DNA of 33,596 nt from JBLNBU01 sp050260215 (lineage in GTDB: Bacteria; Pseudomonadota; Alphaproteobacteria; Rhodospirillales; Magnetospirillaceae), in the NCBI GenBank assembly GCA_050260215.1, contig JBLNBU010000205.1:1-33596 (forward strand), written 5' to 3'. The notes beneath the pieces are model-generated. The model made no database searches. It saw only the letters and a list, made by a program, of their open reading frames with translations, and was not told the DNA's origin. Below, in pieces: positions 26,735-33,596 of the stretch (position 1 is its first letter; each line of letters begins with the position of its first letter). The position numbers were made by a program, and so were the translations under genes.

Positions 26735-27754
26735 GTGGCGATCGTAGTCAGTTTGGAGGACGAGCGCAGCCGCAAGGCCAAGAGCCTCGATGCGCTGGTC
26801 TCTCTTGTCGATGGCGACTTGGCGAAGGTCAACAAGACCATCGTCGAGCGCATGCACAGCCCGGTCGAGCTGATCCCCCAGCTGGCCGGCCACATCATCG
26901 CCGCCGGCGGCAAGCGCCTGCGCCCTGTCCTGACGCTGGCGTCGGCACGGCTGTGCGGCCACAAGGGCGAGCGCCACATCAAGCTGGCCGCCTGCGTCGA
27001 GTTCATCCACACCGCCACCTTGCTGCACGACGACGTGGTCGACGAAAGCGAGCTGCGCCGCGGCCGGGCCTCGGCCAACGCCCTGTTCGGCAACAAGCCT
27101 AGCGTGCTGGTCGGCGACTTCCTGTTCTCGCGCGCCTTCGAACTGATGGTCGAGGACGGCTCGCTGTCGGTGCTGGCGATCCTGTCGCGCGCTTCCTCGG
27201 TCATCGCCGAGGGCGAGGTACTGCAGCTGATCACCGCCAATGACACCGCCACCGGCGAAGACGCCTATCTCGAGGTCATCCGCGCCAAGACCGCCGCGCT
27301 GTTCGCCGCCGCCTGCCGCATCGGCGCCGTCGTCGCCGACCGCCCCAAGGTCGAGGAGGAGGCGCTCGAATCCTACGGCCTCAACCTGGGCATCGCCTTC
27401 CAGCTGATCGACGACGTGCTCGACTATTCCGCCAAGCAGGCGGTGCTGGGCAAGACGGTGGGCGACGACTTCCGCGAAGGCAAGATCACCCTGCCCGTCA
27501 TCCTGGCTTTCCGCCGCGGTGACGAGGAGGAGCGCGCCTTCTGGCGCCGCTGCGTCGAGACCCTGGAGCAGACCGACGACGACCTGGAGCGCGCCATCCG
27601 CCTGATGGAACGCCACGGCAGCCTGGCCGACACCGTCGCCCGCGCCCGCCACTACGGCGCCATCGCCCGTGACGCCCTGGGGATCTTCCCCGACAGCCCG
27701 GTCAAGCAGGCGCTGACCGACGTCATCGACTTCTGCATCGACCGCGCGTACTAG
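26735..27754 (+). CDS. ispB: Long-chain polyprenyl diphosphate synthase (octaprenyl/decaprenyl)
   Basis: This 339-residue all-helical enzyme adds isopentenyl units to build the quinone side chain. The first Asp-rich motif is HDDVVD (D99, D100, D103), with LRRG after it, and the second is LIDDVLD (226-232 region). GGKRLRPVL near 58-66 binds diphosphate. Small residues just before the first motif (HTATLL) fit long-chain products (C40-C50), as in IspB, rather than C15-C20. The GTG at 26735 was chosen because of the GAAGGAG site and the promoter overlapping the earlier ATG at 26684. It can supply the prenyl substrate for the MenA-like enzyme at the right edge. Confidence 0.94.
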   Translation: MAIVVSLEDERSRKAKSLDALVSLVDGDLAKVNKTIVERMHSPVELIPQLAGHIIAAGGKRLRPVLTLASARLCGHKGERHIKLAACVEFIHTATLLHDDVVDESELRRGRASANALFGNKPSVLVGDFLFSRAFELMVEDGSLSVLAILSRASSVIAEGEVLQLITANDTATGEDAYLEVIRAKTAALFAAACRIGAVVADRPKVEEEALESYGLNLGIAFQLIDDVLDYSAKQAVLGKTVGDDFREGKITLPVILAFRRGDEEERAFWRRCVETLEQTDDDLERAIRLMERHGSLADTVARARHYGAIARDALGIFPDSPVKQALTDVIDFCIDRAY

Positions 27755-27771
27755 GCGCCGTCGCTCCTTCC

Positions 27772-27835
27772 GTCGTCACCCCCGGGCTTGATCCGGGGAA
27801 CCATGGATGGCCGGGTCAAGCCCGGCCATGACGAC
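27772..27835. repeat. REP-like double-hairpin element after ispB
   Basis: GTCGTCA (27772-27778) and TGACGAC (27829-27835) form terminal inverted repeats around two hairpins: CCCCGG-N7-CCGGGG (27780-27798) and ATGGCCGGG-N5-CCCGGCCAT (27807-27829). The loops GCTTGAT and TCAAG are themselves related inversely, so each half resembles an inverted copy of the other. Elements with this core are dispersed in many alphaproteobacterial genomes, from general knowledge. It may also act as bidirectional terminator between the convergent genes. Confidence 0.75.
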
Positions 27836-27856
27836 ACTGAAGGTGACCACCGGCTA

Positions 27857-28138
27857 TCAACGCCCGCACGCCGTCACCCCCGGCGCCGGCACCGCGCCGG
27901 CTGAACCGGTGGTGGGATAGTTACCCACCCGCCGCGTCGGTGCCGCCGTGGCGGGCAACTCCTGGGGCGTAGCGATACGGCTGGCGGGGCAGCCCGCATG
28001 GGCGCGGATCTGGGCACGCTTGAGCGCGATCTCGGCGGCCATGCGGTCGGCATGGTCGGCACCGCTGACCTGCGCCAGGACAGACGGAGCCGGAAGAGCG
28101 ACGACCAGGGCCAAGGCGAGGCAGCAACGGATGTTCAT
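27857..28138 (-). CDS. Small secreted protein of unknown function
   Basis: The 93-residue product has a clean signal peptide (1-22, MNIRCCLALALVVALPAPSV then LA). The mature part is short, with a helical DHADRMAAEIALKRAQIRAH segment, a Pro/Thr/Ala-rich low-complexity region and two Cys (C50 and C91) that could form a disulfide. I do not recognise a family. An AGGAGG site lies at ideal spacing before the ATG at 28138, which strongly favours real translation. It lies 91 bases downstream of the M48 peptidase gene on the same strand. Confidence 0.7.
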   Translation of the reverse strand: MNIRCCLALALVVALPAPSVLAQVSGADHADRMAAEIALKRAQIRAHAGCPASRIATPQELPATAAPTRRVGNYPTTGSAGAVPAPGVTACGR

Positions 28139-28229
28139 GGCTGGACCTCCTGTTCCCGCGTCACGGTTGATGGACGCGCAGACGCCCCGGCGGTTCCCTC
28201 GTACCCCCAGAGCGCGGGCGCCTGACCCG

Positions 28230-29258
28230 TTATCGGCAGATGGCCTTCAGCGCCTGCCACTCTTCGTCGCGCAAGGCGGGCGGCAGGGCGCGCCGGTCGG
28301 CGGCGGCCTCGACCGCGGCGGCGCGGGCAGCCGAGTCGGGATGGGTCGACATCCACTGCGGCGGCTCGCTGCCACGCGCGGCCAGCCGGCGGAAAAAGGC
28401 GGCCAGGCCCTGCGAACCGATGCCGGCCTGCCGCAGCAGGTCGACCGCACCGGCGTCGGCGGCGGCCTCGTCCGCGCGGGTGTAGGACGACGCCAGCAAG
28501 GCAGCGGCGCCGCTGGCCACCAGCCCCGAGGTGTCGCCGACCAGAAGGCCGACCATCACGCCCACCCCCAGGCCGCGCACCATGGCCGCGGCCGGATGAC
28601 GTTCGCGCAGGTGGATCAGTTCGTGGGCCAGCACCCCGGCCAGCTCGTCCGGGCCCTGGGCGGCATCGAGCAGGCCGCGGAACACCACCATCACTCCGCC
28701 GGGCAGGGCGATGGCGTTGACAACGGTGGCGTCGACCACCAGCACGCGGGACGGACGCAATTCGGACGGCAACGGCTGGGCCAGTCGCGCGACCATGCCG
28801 TCCAGCGCCACCGTGCCCGCCGGCGCGCGGCAGGTGCGGCCATGACGCTCGAATTCGGCGGCCAGCGAGCGGCCCCAGTCGCGTTCGACCGAGACCGGCA
28901 CCGCGGCCACCGCGGCGCGGGCCAACAGCGGCAGCGCCGCATAGCCGGCGGCCAGCACCGCCAGGGCCAGCACGGCGGCGATACCGGCCAGCAAAAGGCA
29001 CCCGCGCCGCCGTGGGGCTGCGGGGACCACCCCGGCATCGTCGACCACCAGGCGGGCATTGGGCTCGGCGGCGCAGCGCACCCGCACGCCTCCGCCGGGC
29101 ACCTTGTCGCCCCGGCGCAGGTCGGCGGCCTTCCAGAAGGCGATCAGCAGGTTGTCGGCGTCGCGGATCTCCAGCCCGGCCGAGGTCGCCACCACGCCGA
29201 CCGGACGGCCGGCAGCGCTGCGGCCGTCGAAGAAGCGGCCACCCGAGCGGCGTTCCAT
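28230..29258 (-). CDS. Membrane-anchored M48-family metallopeptidase
   Basis: The 342-residue protein has an N-terminal cytoplasmic region (1-84), one membrane helix (86-115) and a periplasmic M48 peptidase domain. Zinc ligands are the HELIH motif (H212, H216) with catalytic E213, and E264 in RADEAAADAGAV. NAIALPGGVMVVFRGLLD (181-198) is the usual M48 signature before the active site, and THPDS lies near the C-terminus. Such enzymes (HtpX, LoiP and BepA relatives) act in envelope quality control. The start overlaps the DUF898 stop by one base (TGATG), so the two are coupled. An earlier in-frame start would overlap DUF898 deeply and is rejected. Confidence 0.92.
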   Translation of the reverse strand: MERRSGGRFFDGRSAAGRPVGVVATSAGLEIRDADNLLIAFWKAADLRRGDKVPGGGVRVRCAAEPNARLVVDDAGVVPAAPRRRGCLLLAGIAAVLALAVLAAGYAALPLLARAAVAAVPVSVERDWGRSLAAEFERHGRTCRAPAGTVALDGMVARLAQPLPSELRPSRVLVVDATVVNAIALPGGVMVVFRGLLDAAQGPDELAGVLAHELIHLRERHPAAAMVRGLGVGVMVGLLVGDTSGLVASGAAALLASSYTRADEAAADAGAVDLLRQAGIGSQGLAAFFRRLAARGSEPPQWMSTHPDSAARAAAVEAAADRRALPPALRDEEWQALKAICR

Positions 29259-30343
29259 CAGAATTCCCCCGCGCCGTCGAGCACCGAGAGCACCCCTTCG
29301 CCCAGGCGCGGCGCCGCCTCGGCCGAGGCATGGATGGCGGCGAAATCGGGGGTGCCGTCGACCCGCAAGGTCTCGCAGAAGAAGGCCAGGGTCCGCCTGA
29401 CCGCCCAGGGGCGCAACAGCCCCAGCGTCAGCGCCGTGCCCAGCCAGTTGCCCAAAGCCAGGCGCACCAGCCGCCACTTGCCGGGCTCGAAGGCGAAGCG
29501 GGTGCCGGCAAAGCTGGTGCCCGCCGCCAGTTCGCGGTAGAAGGCCGCCTTGTAGCGGGCATAGGGGCCGACCAGCCCGAACATCACCGCCAGCACGCCG
29601 CCGGCGGCGCTGCCGACCTGCACATAGGGCTTGGCCACGCCGGCCTCGGACGCAACCCAGGCCAGCGCCGCCACCAGCAGCAGCGCCATGGGCAGCAGGA
29701 CCAGCGCGGCGATCCACGAGCCGAGGAACTCGCTGTAGACCGGCCGCAGGCGCGGCGAACAGTCGAAGGAACGGTCGCCGATGCGGGTGTGGCGCCACTG
29801 GTAGCGGGCCAGCGCCATCTCGGTCCACGGCAGGGTCCAGCCCATGGTCATGCCGGCCGCCGTCCACGAGGCCAGCGACATCAGCGCCCACACCACCGCC
29901 GAGCCCCCCTGGCCGCCGCGGATGCCGCGCCATTCGGTGCGCGACAGCCGGTAGCGCCGCGCCCGGTAAAGGGCGGCGAACACCAGGAACAACACAACCA
30001 CCTGCAGCAGTCCCGCCAACGGCACCGCCAGCGGGTTGCCCGACTGGGACAGCACCTGCACCGCCCCTGCCGCGACTACCACCGGCAACAGCACCACCAC
30101 CAGCATGACCAGGAAGCCAAGGAACAGCTCGCGCCCGGTGCCGGTGTATTCCGGCGCGTCACCCCAGGCGGTAGTGGTGCCCCACAGGTAGCGGCGCACG
30201 CGGGTGCGCCCCCAGAACCGCCACAGCGACAGGGTCAGCACCGACAGCAGAAAGTTGAGGAGCACCATGCGGACCAACGGCCCCGAGCGCCCGTGATGGG
30301 CCAGCGGCTTGGTCGTCGGCGCGTTTTGAGCGAGATCGATCAT
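29258..30343 (-). CDS. DUF898 (YjgN-like) integral membrane protein
   Basis: The 361-residue product has about six to seven membrane helices, with repeated features LLNFLLSVLTLSLWRFWGRTRVRRYLW (in two parts, LLNFLLSVLTLSLWRFW and GRTRVRRYLW) and, later, ALYRARRYRLSRTEWRGIRG, both typical of the DUF898/YjgN family. Function is unknown. Pairing with an M48 peptidase, as here with a one-base overlap, recurs in proteobacteria and suggests a joint role in membrane protein maintenance, by inference. The start could be ATG 30343 (MIDLAQN) or ATG 30355 (four residues longer); neither has a good ribosome binding site. Confidence 0.85.
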   Translation of the reverse strand: MIDLAQNAPTTKPLAHHGRSGPLVRMVLLNFLLSVLTLSLWRFWGRTRVRRYLWGTTTAWGDAPEYTGTGRELFLGFLVMLVVVLLPVVVAAGAVQVLSQSGNPLAVPLAGLLQVVVLFLVFAALYRARRYRLSRTEWRGIRGGQGGSAVVWALMSLASWTAAGMTMGWTLPWTEMALARYQWRHTRIGDRSFDCSPRLRPVYSEFLGSWIAALVLLPMALLLVAALAWVASEAGVAKPYVQVGSAAGGVLAVMFGLVGPYARYKAAFYRELAAGTSFAGTRFAFEPGKWRLVRLALGNWLGTALTLGLLRPWAVRRTLAFFCETLRVDGTPDFAAIHASAEAAPRLGEGVLSVLDGAGEF

Positions 30344-30439
30344 GGCCGCGACCATAGCACGCACCGAAGGGCCTGTCGCGCCGGCCCCGCCATGTTGGTA
30401 GACTGGGGCCTTTCCCGGTCTTTGACACGAGGGCAGCCC

Positions 30440-31432
30440 ATGAGTTTTCCCGCGCTGATGCTCGACGAGGACGCCGGCAAGGTCCGCGCCTCGATCCGCC
30501 ACCTGGACGACGCCGACCTGCCCGAAGGCGACGTGGTCGTGCGCATCGACTACAGCACGCTGAACTACAAGGACGGGCTGATCCTGAACGGGCTGGGCCG
30601 ACTGGTGCGCAAGTACCCGCACATCCCCGGCATCGACTTCGCCGGCACGGTCGAGCAGTCTGCCTCGCCCGACTACCGGCCGGGCGACAAGGTGGTGCTG
30701 ACCGGCTGGCGGGTCGGCGAGGTGCACTGGGGCGGCTATGCCGGCAAGGCCCGCGTCAAGGCCGAGTGGCTGGTGCCGTTGCCGGCCGGCCTGACCACCC
30801 GCCAGGCCATGGCGGTGGGCACCGCCGGTTTTACCGCCATGCTGGCGGTGATGGCGCTGGAAGACCACGGCCTGACCCCTGCGGCGGAGGGCGAGGTGCT
30901 TGTCACCGGCGCCGCCGGCGGCCTGGGCAGCATCGCGGTGGCGCTGCTGTCGCGGCTGGGATACCGGGTGGCGGCCTCGACCGGGCGGGCCAGCCAGCAC
31001 GACTATCTGCGCGGGCTGGGGGCCTCGACCATGGTGGACCGCGCCGAGCTGGCCCAGCCGCCGGGCAAGCCGCTGGCCTCGGAGCGCTGGGCGGCGGCCA
31101 TCGACAGCGTTGGCGGCCAGACCCTGGGCACCGTGCTGACCCAGATGCGCATGCGCGCAGGCGTCGCGTCGTGCGGCAATGCCGGCGGCGTCGAGTTCAC
31201 CGCCACCGTGCTGCCCTTCCTGTTGCGCGGCATCGCCATCCTGGGCATCGATTCGGTATTCTGCCCCAAGGACCGGCGCGTGGCGGCCTGGAACCGGCTG
31301 GCCTCGACCTTGCCCATGGACCTGCTCGACTCCATGACCACCGAGGCCAGGCTGGTCGACCTGCCCGACCTGGGCGCGGCCATCCTCAAGGGCGAGGTGC
31401 GCGGCCGGGTCGTGGTCGACGTTAACCGATAG
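30440..31432 (+). CDS. acuI: Acrylyl-CoA reductase (NADPH), YhdH/AcuI subgroup of MDR
   Basis: This 330-residue zinc-independent medium-chain reductase reduces acryloyl-CoA to propionyl-CoA with NADPH. Typical features are STLNYKDGLILNG (39-51), PGIDFAGTVE (63-72), the Rossmann motif VTGAAGGLGS (155-164), VGGQTLG, SCGNAGG and FLLRGIAILGIDSV. In alphaproteobacteria AcuI serves acrylate detoxification and 3-hydroxypropionate or DMSP metabolism; no partner gene is seen here, so the role is probably general detoxification. GAGGGCAG precedes the ATG at 30440. It is divergent from DUF898. Confidence 0.93.
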   Translation: MSFPALMLDEDAGKVRASIRHLDDADLPEGDVVVRIDYSTLNYKDGLILNGLGRLVRKYPHIPGIDFAGTVEQSASPDYRPGDKVVLTGWRVGEVHWGGYAGKARVKAEWLVPLPAGLTTRQAMAVGTAGFTAMLAVMALEDHGLTPAAEGEVLVTGAAGGLGSIAVALLSRLGYRVAASTGRASQHDYLRGLGASTMVDRAELAQPPGKPLASERWAAAIDSVGGQTLGTVLTQMRMRAGVASCGNAGGVEFTATVLPFLLRGIAILGIDSVFCPKDRRVAAWNRLASTLPMDLLDSMTTEARLVDLPDLGAAILKGEVRGRVVVDVNR

Positions 31433-31474
31433 GCCGCCCAGGACCATACAAACTTCAGCCATCTTTGGAGTGTT

Positions 31475-31512
31475 CACTCGTGGGAACCGGACAGGCGTCC
31501 GGCTCACGAGTG
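31475..31512 (+). promoter_or_regulatory. Two-tier hairpin just before the ribosome binding site of the next gene
   Basis: An outer 8-bp stem (CACTCGTG, 31475-31482, with CACGAGTG, 31505-31512) encloses an inner 6-bp stem (CCGGAC, 31487-31492, with GTCCGG, 31497-31502) and an AGGC loop, with an asymmetric GGAA/CT bulge. The outer stem ends at the first G of GGAGGGG, and the ATG is at 31523. It could be an mRNA structure controlling translation, a 5' stability element, or the terminator of acuI (no T-run). Confidence 0.6.
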
Positions 31513-31522
31513 GAGGGGTGTC

Positions 31523-31873
31523 ATGTCGAGGGTGCTTGCCGCGGTCGTCGTCGCCGGACTGGCCGTGGTGGCCTGCAGGCCGGCCGCAGCGGACTATTGG
31601 CGCCACGGCCATCACCATTGGCACGGCCCCGGATACTACAGCTATGGCCCGCCGGCGGTGATCTACGCCCCGCCGCCGGTGGTGGTGGTGCCCGGCGGAC
31701 CGCCCCGCATGGCATACGGCTACGACCCCGTGCCGGTGTCGCCGGCCTATACCGACGCGTTCGGCCGCTATTGCCGCGAGTACCAGGTCACCGTCATGGT
31801 CGGCGGCATGCCGCGGCCCGGCTACGGCACCGCCTGCATGCAGCCCGACGGTTCGTGGCAGATGGTCAGATAG
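31523..31873 (+). CDS. Secreted His/Tyr/Pro-rich small protein
   Basis: The 116-residue protein has an N-terminal signal (about 1-23, ending PAAA). C18 in VVAC could instead be a lipobox Cys. The next 40 residues are rich in His, Tyr, Gly and Pro (YWRHGHHHWHGPGYYSYGPP), then a Val/Pro stretch. The C-terminus FGRYCREYQVTVMVGGMPRP then GYGTACMQPDGSWQMV resembles the C-terminal domain found in alphaproteobacterial 17-kDa surface-antigen-like proteins, with a Cys pair likely bridged. A metal-binding or envelope role is inference. GGAGGGG lies five bases before the ATG. The stop codon overlaps the convergent BASS gene by eight bases. Confidence 0.8.
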   Translation: MSRVLAAVVVAGLAVVACRPAAADYWRHGHHHWHGPGYYSYGPPAVIYAPPPVVVVPGGPPRMAYGYDPVPVSPAYTDAFGRYCREYQVTVMVGGMPRPGYGTACMQPDGSWQMVR

Positions 31874-32729
31874 GCGCCTGCACCCGGCGGCGCACCCAGG
31901 CGACGAAGGACAGCGCGGTGACGTTCATCACCAGCGCATAGACGATGCTGGGCACCATCATGCCGCCAGACTCCAGCAAGGTGGCGGCGACGAAGATGCC
32001 GAGCGCGCTGTTCTGCAGGCCGTTTTCCATCACCACCGCGACGCGCTCGCCCACCGGCAGGCCGGCGGCGGCCGAGATGCCCCAGCCGATGGCCATGGCG
32101 GCGAGGTTCAGCGCCAAGGCCGGCGGCACCGCGTCGGCGGCGTGGTCGACCAGGGTGCGGTACTGGCTGGCAAAGGCGCCGGCGACGATGGCGAGGAACA
32201 ACAGGTTGGCCAGCGGCCGCGCCAGCCGCCCCAGCCGTGCGGCCAAGGCGGGACGGACGCGCTGCAGCGCCAGCCCGGCCAGCAGCGGCAGGGTGTCGAC
32301 GGCGAACACGCCCATGGTCATCCGCGCCACCGGCAGGTCGACGGCGTGGTCGAAGCCGGCGAAGGCCGACAGCGCCTCGTTGGTCAGCAGCGGCAAGGTG
32401 ACGGTGGCGGCCAGGCTGGTCACCGCGGTGACCGCCGCGGCCAGCGCCACCCGCCCGCCGGCGAGGTGGGTCAGCAGGCTGGAGGTCACCCCGGCCGGAC
32501 AGGCGGCCAGGATCAGCAGGCCTACGGCGAACTCGGCCGGCAGCGGCCGCCACAGCAGCACCACCGCCAGGCCCGCCAGCGGCAGGGCCAGCAGCTTGCA
32601 CACCAGCGCCACCAGGATCGGCCGGGGCTGGGTGAACACCAGGCGGAAATCCTGGGGCGCCATGGTCAGGCCCATGGCGAACATGATGAAGGCCAGGGCC
32701 GCCGGAAGCAGCGCCTGGGTGACGATCAC
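31866..32729 (-). CDS. Bile acid:sodium symporter (BASS) family transporter
   Basis: The 287-residue membrane protein has about nine to ten helices. The opening LLPAALAFIMFAMGLTM, CPAGVTSSLLTHLAGG (about 90-105) and ENGLQNSALGIFVAATLL near the C-terminus are the BASS/NTCP signatures, including the crossover regions that bind Na+. Bacterial members move organic anions such as pantoate or other carboxylates; the substrate here is unknown. The GTG at 32729 overlaps the MenA stop (GTGA); a GTG six bases upstream is also possible. The overlap points to cotranslation with the prenyltransferase. Confidence 0.92.
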   Translation of the reverse strand: MIVTQALLPAALAFIMFAMGLTMAPQDFRLVFTQPRPILVALVCKLLALPLAGLAVVLLWRPLPAEFAVGLLILAACPAGVTSSLLTHLAGGRVALAAAVTAVTSLAATVTLPLLTNEALSAFAGFDHAVDLPVARMTMGVFAVDTLPLLAGLALQRVRPALAARLGRLARPLANLLFLAIVAGAFASQYRTLVDHAADAVPPALALNLAAMAIGWGISAAAGLPVGERVAVVMENGLQNSALGIFVAATLLESGGMMVPSIVYALVMNVTALSFVAWVRRRVQAPI

Positions 32730-33596
32730 AGCCACGCCCCCGCGGCGACCAGGGCGGCCACCACCAGCTGCAGCCGGGCGGTGGACGCCAGGATGGCGTT
32801 GAAGGCGGGGCCGCGCGGCTGCGCCGAAAAGCGCATGACCAGGTGCACGGCCAGGGGCGCCGCCCCCAGCGCCAGCCAGCCGCCATGGGGCCCGAGCGGA
32901 CAGGCCAAAAGCCCCAGCGCCACCGCCAGCAGCGCGCCATAGACGGCCTTGGAGGGCTCGGGACCGATGCGGATGGCCAGGGTGCGCCGGCCGGCCAGGC
33001 GGTCGGGCTCGATGTCGCGGTAGTTGTTGGCCAGCAGCACGGCCGCGGCGATCAGCCCCAGCGCGATGCCGGCGACGACCACCTCGGGGCTGGGGCCCTG
33101 CCCCTGCAGCCAGGCGGTGCCGGCCACGGCGCCGACACCGAAAAAGGCGACGACGAAGACCTCGCCGAGCGCCGTGTAGGCGATGGGCCTGGGACCGCCC
33201 GAATAGGCCCAGCCTGCCGCCAGCGAGGTCGCGCCCAGGGCGATGATGGGCCAGCCGCCGACCATGGCCAGGTACAGCCCGGCCAGCGCCGCCAGGCCGA
33301 AGGCGGCCAGTGCCGCCACCCGCACGCGGGCCGGCGTCGCCCAGCCCAGCGCGGTCACCCGCGGCGGGCCCTGGCGCATGGGCTGGTCGCCGCCGCGCAG
33401 GGCGTCGGCCACGTCGTTGTAGAGGTTGGTGCCGGCCTGGATGGCCAGGGCGCCGAACAGCGCCGCCACCGCAGGCAGCCAATGCACCCGCCCTTGTGCG
33501 GCCGCCGCCAGGGCGGTGCCGGCCACCACCGGGGCGACGGCGATGGTCAAGGTCTTGGGCCTGATCGCCATCCACCACAGCCGCCAGCCGCCCGGC
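32726..33596 (-). CDS. menA: UbiA-family prenyltransferase, MenA-like (5' end beyond the window)
   Basis: The enzyme would attach a polyprenyl chain to 1,4-dihydroxy-2-naphthoate in menaquinone synthesis. It has about eight to nine helices and both Asp-rich motifs: NLYNDVADALRGGD and ANNYRDIEPDRLAGRRTLAIRIG (shown in parts as ANNYRDIEPD and RLAGRRTLAIRIG), the latter typical of MenA. The first in-frame ATG is at 33571, but the frame continues to the window edge and reads GGWRLWWMAIRPKTL in translation. The WW before MAIRPKTL matches the family, so the true start probably lies outside. Ubiquinone UbiA and other aromatic substrates are less likely. Confidence 0.88.
   Translation of the reverse strand, partial: PGGWRLWWMAIRPKTLTIAVAPVVAGTALAAAAQGRVHWLPAVAALFGALAIQAGTNLYNDVADALRGGDQPMRQGPPRVTALGWATPARVRVAALAAFGLAALAGLYLAMVGGWPIIALGATSLAAGWAYSGGPRPIAYTALGEVFVVAFFGVGAVAGTAWLQGQGPSPEVVVAGIALGLIAAAVLLANNYRDIEPDRLAGRRTLAIRIGPEPSKAVYGALLAVALGLLACPLGPHGGWLALGAAPLAVHLVMRFSAQPRGPAFNAILASTARLQLVVAALVAAGAWL

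Noticed and set aside
27755..27856. tRNA or small RNA gene
   Set aside because: The folding is explained by two simple hairpins with terminal inverted repeats; there is no cloverleaf or anticodon arm.

Overview
The window is GC-rich, almost gap-free chromosomal DNA of an alphaproteobacterium, most likely a member of the Rhodospirillales close to Magnetospirillum/Phaeospirillum. The phylum call rests on the conserved order rpsF-rpsR-DUF2232-rplI-dnaB-alr-mlaEF ... radA-cvpA-purF-SDR, typical of alphaproteobacteria. The genus-level guess is inference from the density of Cache/PAS sensors, the lone hemerythrin, the quinone genes and the repeat types. I see no tRNA, rRNA, CRISPR array, insertion sequence or prophage. 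No gene-free stretch exceeds about 235 bases.

Left region (1-7216): a minus-strand signalling cluster reads MCP (4458-6143), an orphan NMT1/SsuA-like periplasmic binding protein (3329-4300), a PAS histidine kinase (1086-3311) and a second membrane sensor cut by the left edge (1-1027). It is flanked by two small plus-strand genes: an uncharacterised phage-type conserved protein (6271-6780), probably translated from a leaderless mRNA, and a bacteriohemerythrin (6821-7216).

Secretion region (7210-11392, minus): a type I secretion ABC exporter and its HlyD-type fusion protein overlap by 4 bases, followed 14 bases later by a periplasmic cytochrome c with a His/Met-rich tail. No TolC and no secreted substrate are visible.

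Core region (11464-23454, mostly plus): ribosomal proteins S6, S18 and L9 with the DUF2232 membrane protein; the replicative helicase dnaB behind a palindromic DnaA-box pair; alanine racemase whose ribosome binding site lies inside a hairpin; the MlaE/MlaF lipid-transport pair without MlaD; a convergent outer-membrane barrel; then radA, cvpA, purF and an SDR lacking the catalytic Ser. Most junctions are 1-4 base stop/start overlaps, implying translational coupling.

Right region (23553-33596): an unrecognised 443-residue protein, a VOC-fold enzyme overlapping a macro-domain deacetylase, a convergent tRNA-type methyltransferase, a long-chain polyprenyl diphosphate synthase with a clear promoter, a REP-like element, a small secreted protein, an M48 peptidase-DUF898 pair, acrylyl-CoA reductase AcuI, a secreted His/Tyr-rich protein behind a 5' hairpin, a BASS transporter, and a MenA-like prenyltransferase whose 5' end runs off the right edge. 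IspB (side-chain synthesis) and MenA (side-chain attachment) can be linked through quinone biosynthesis. Three convergent gene pairs overlap through their stop codons.
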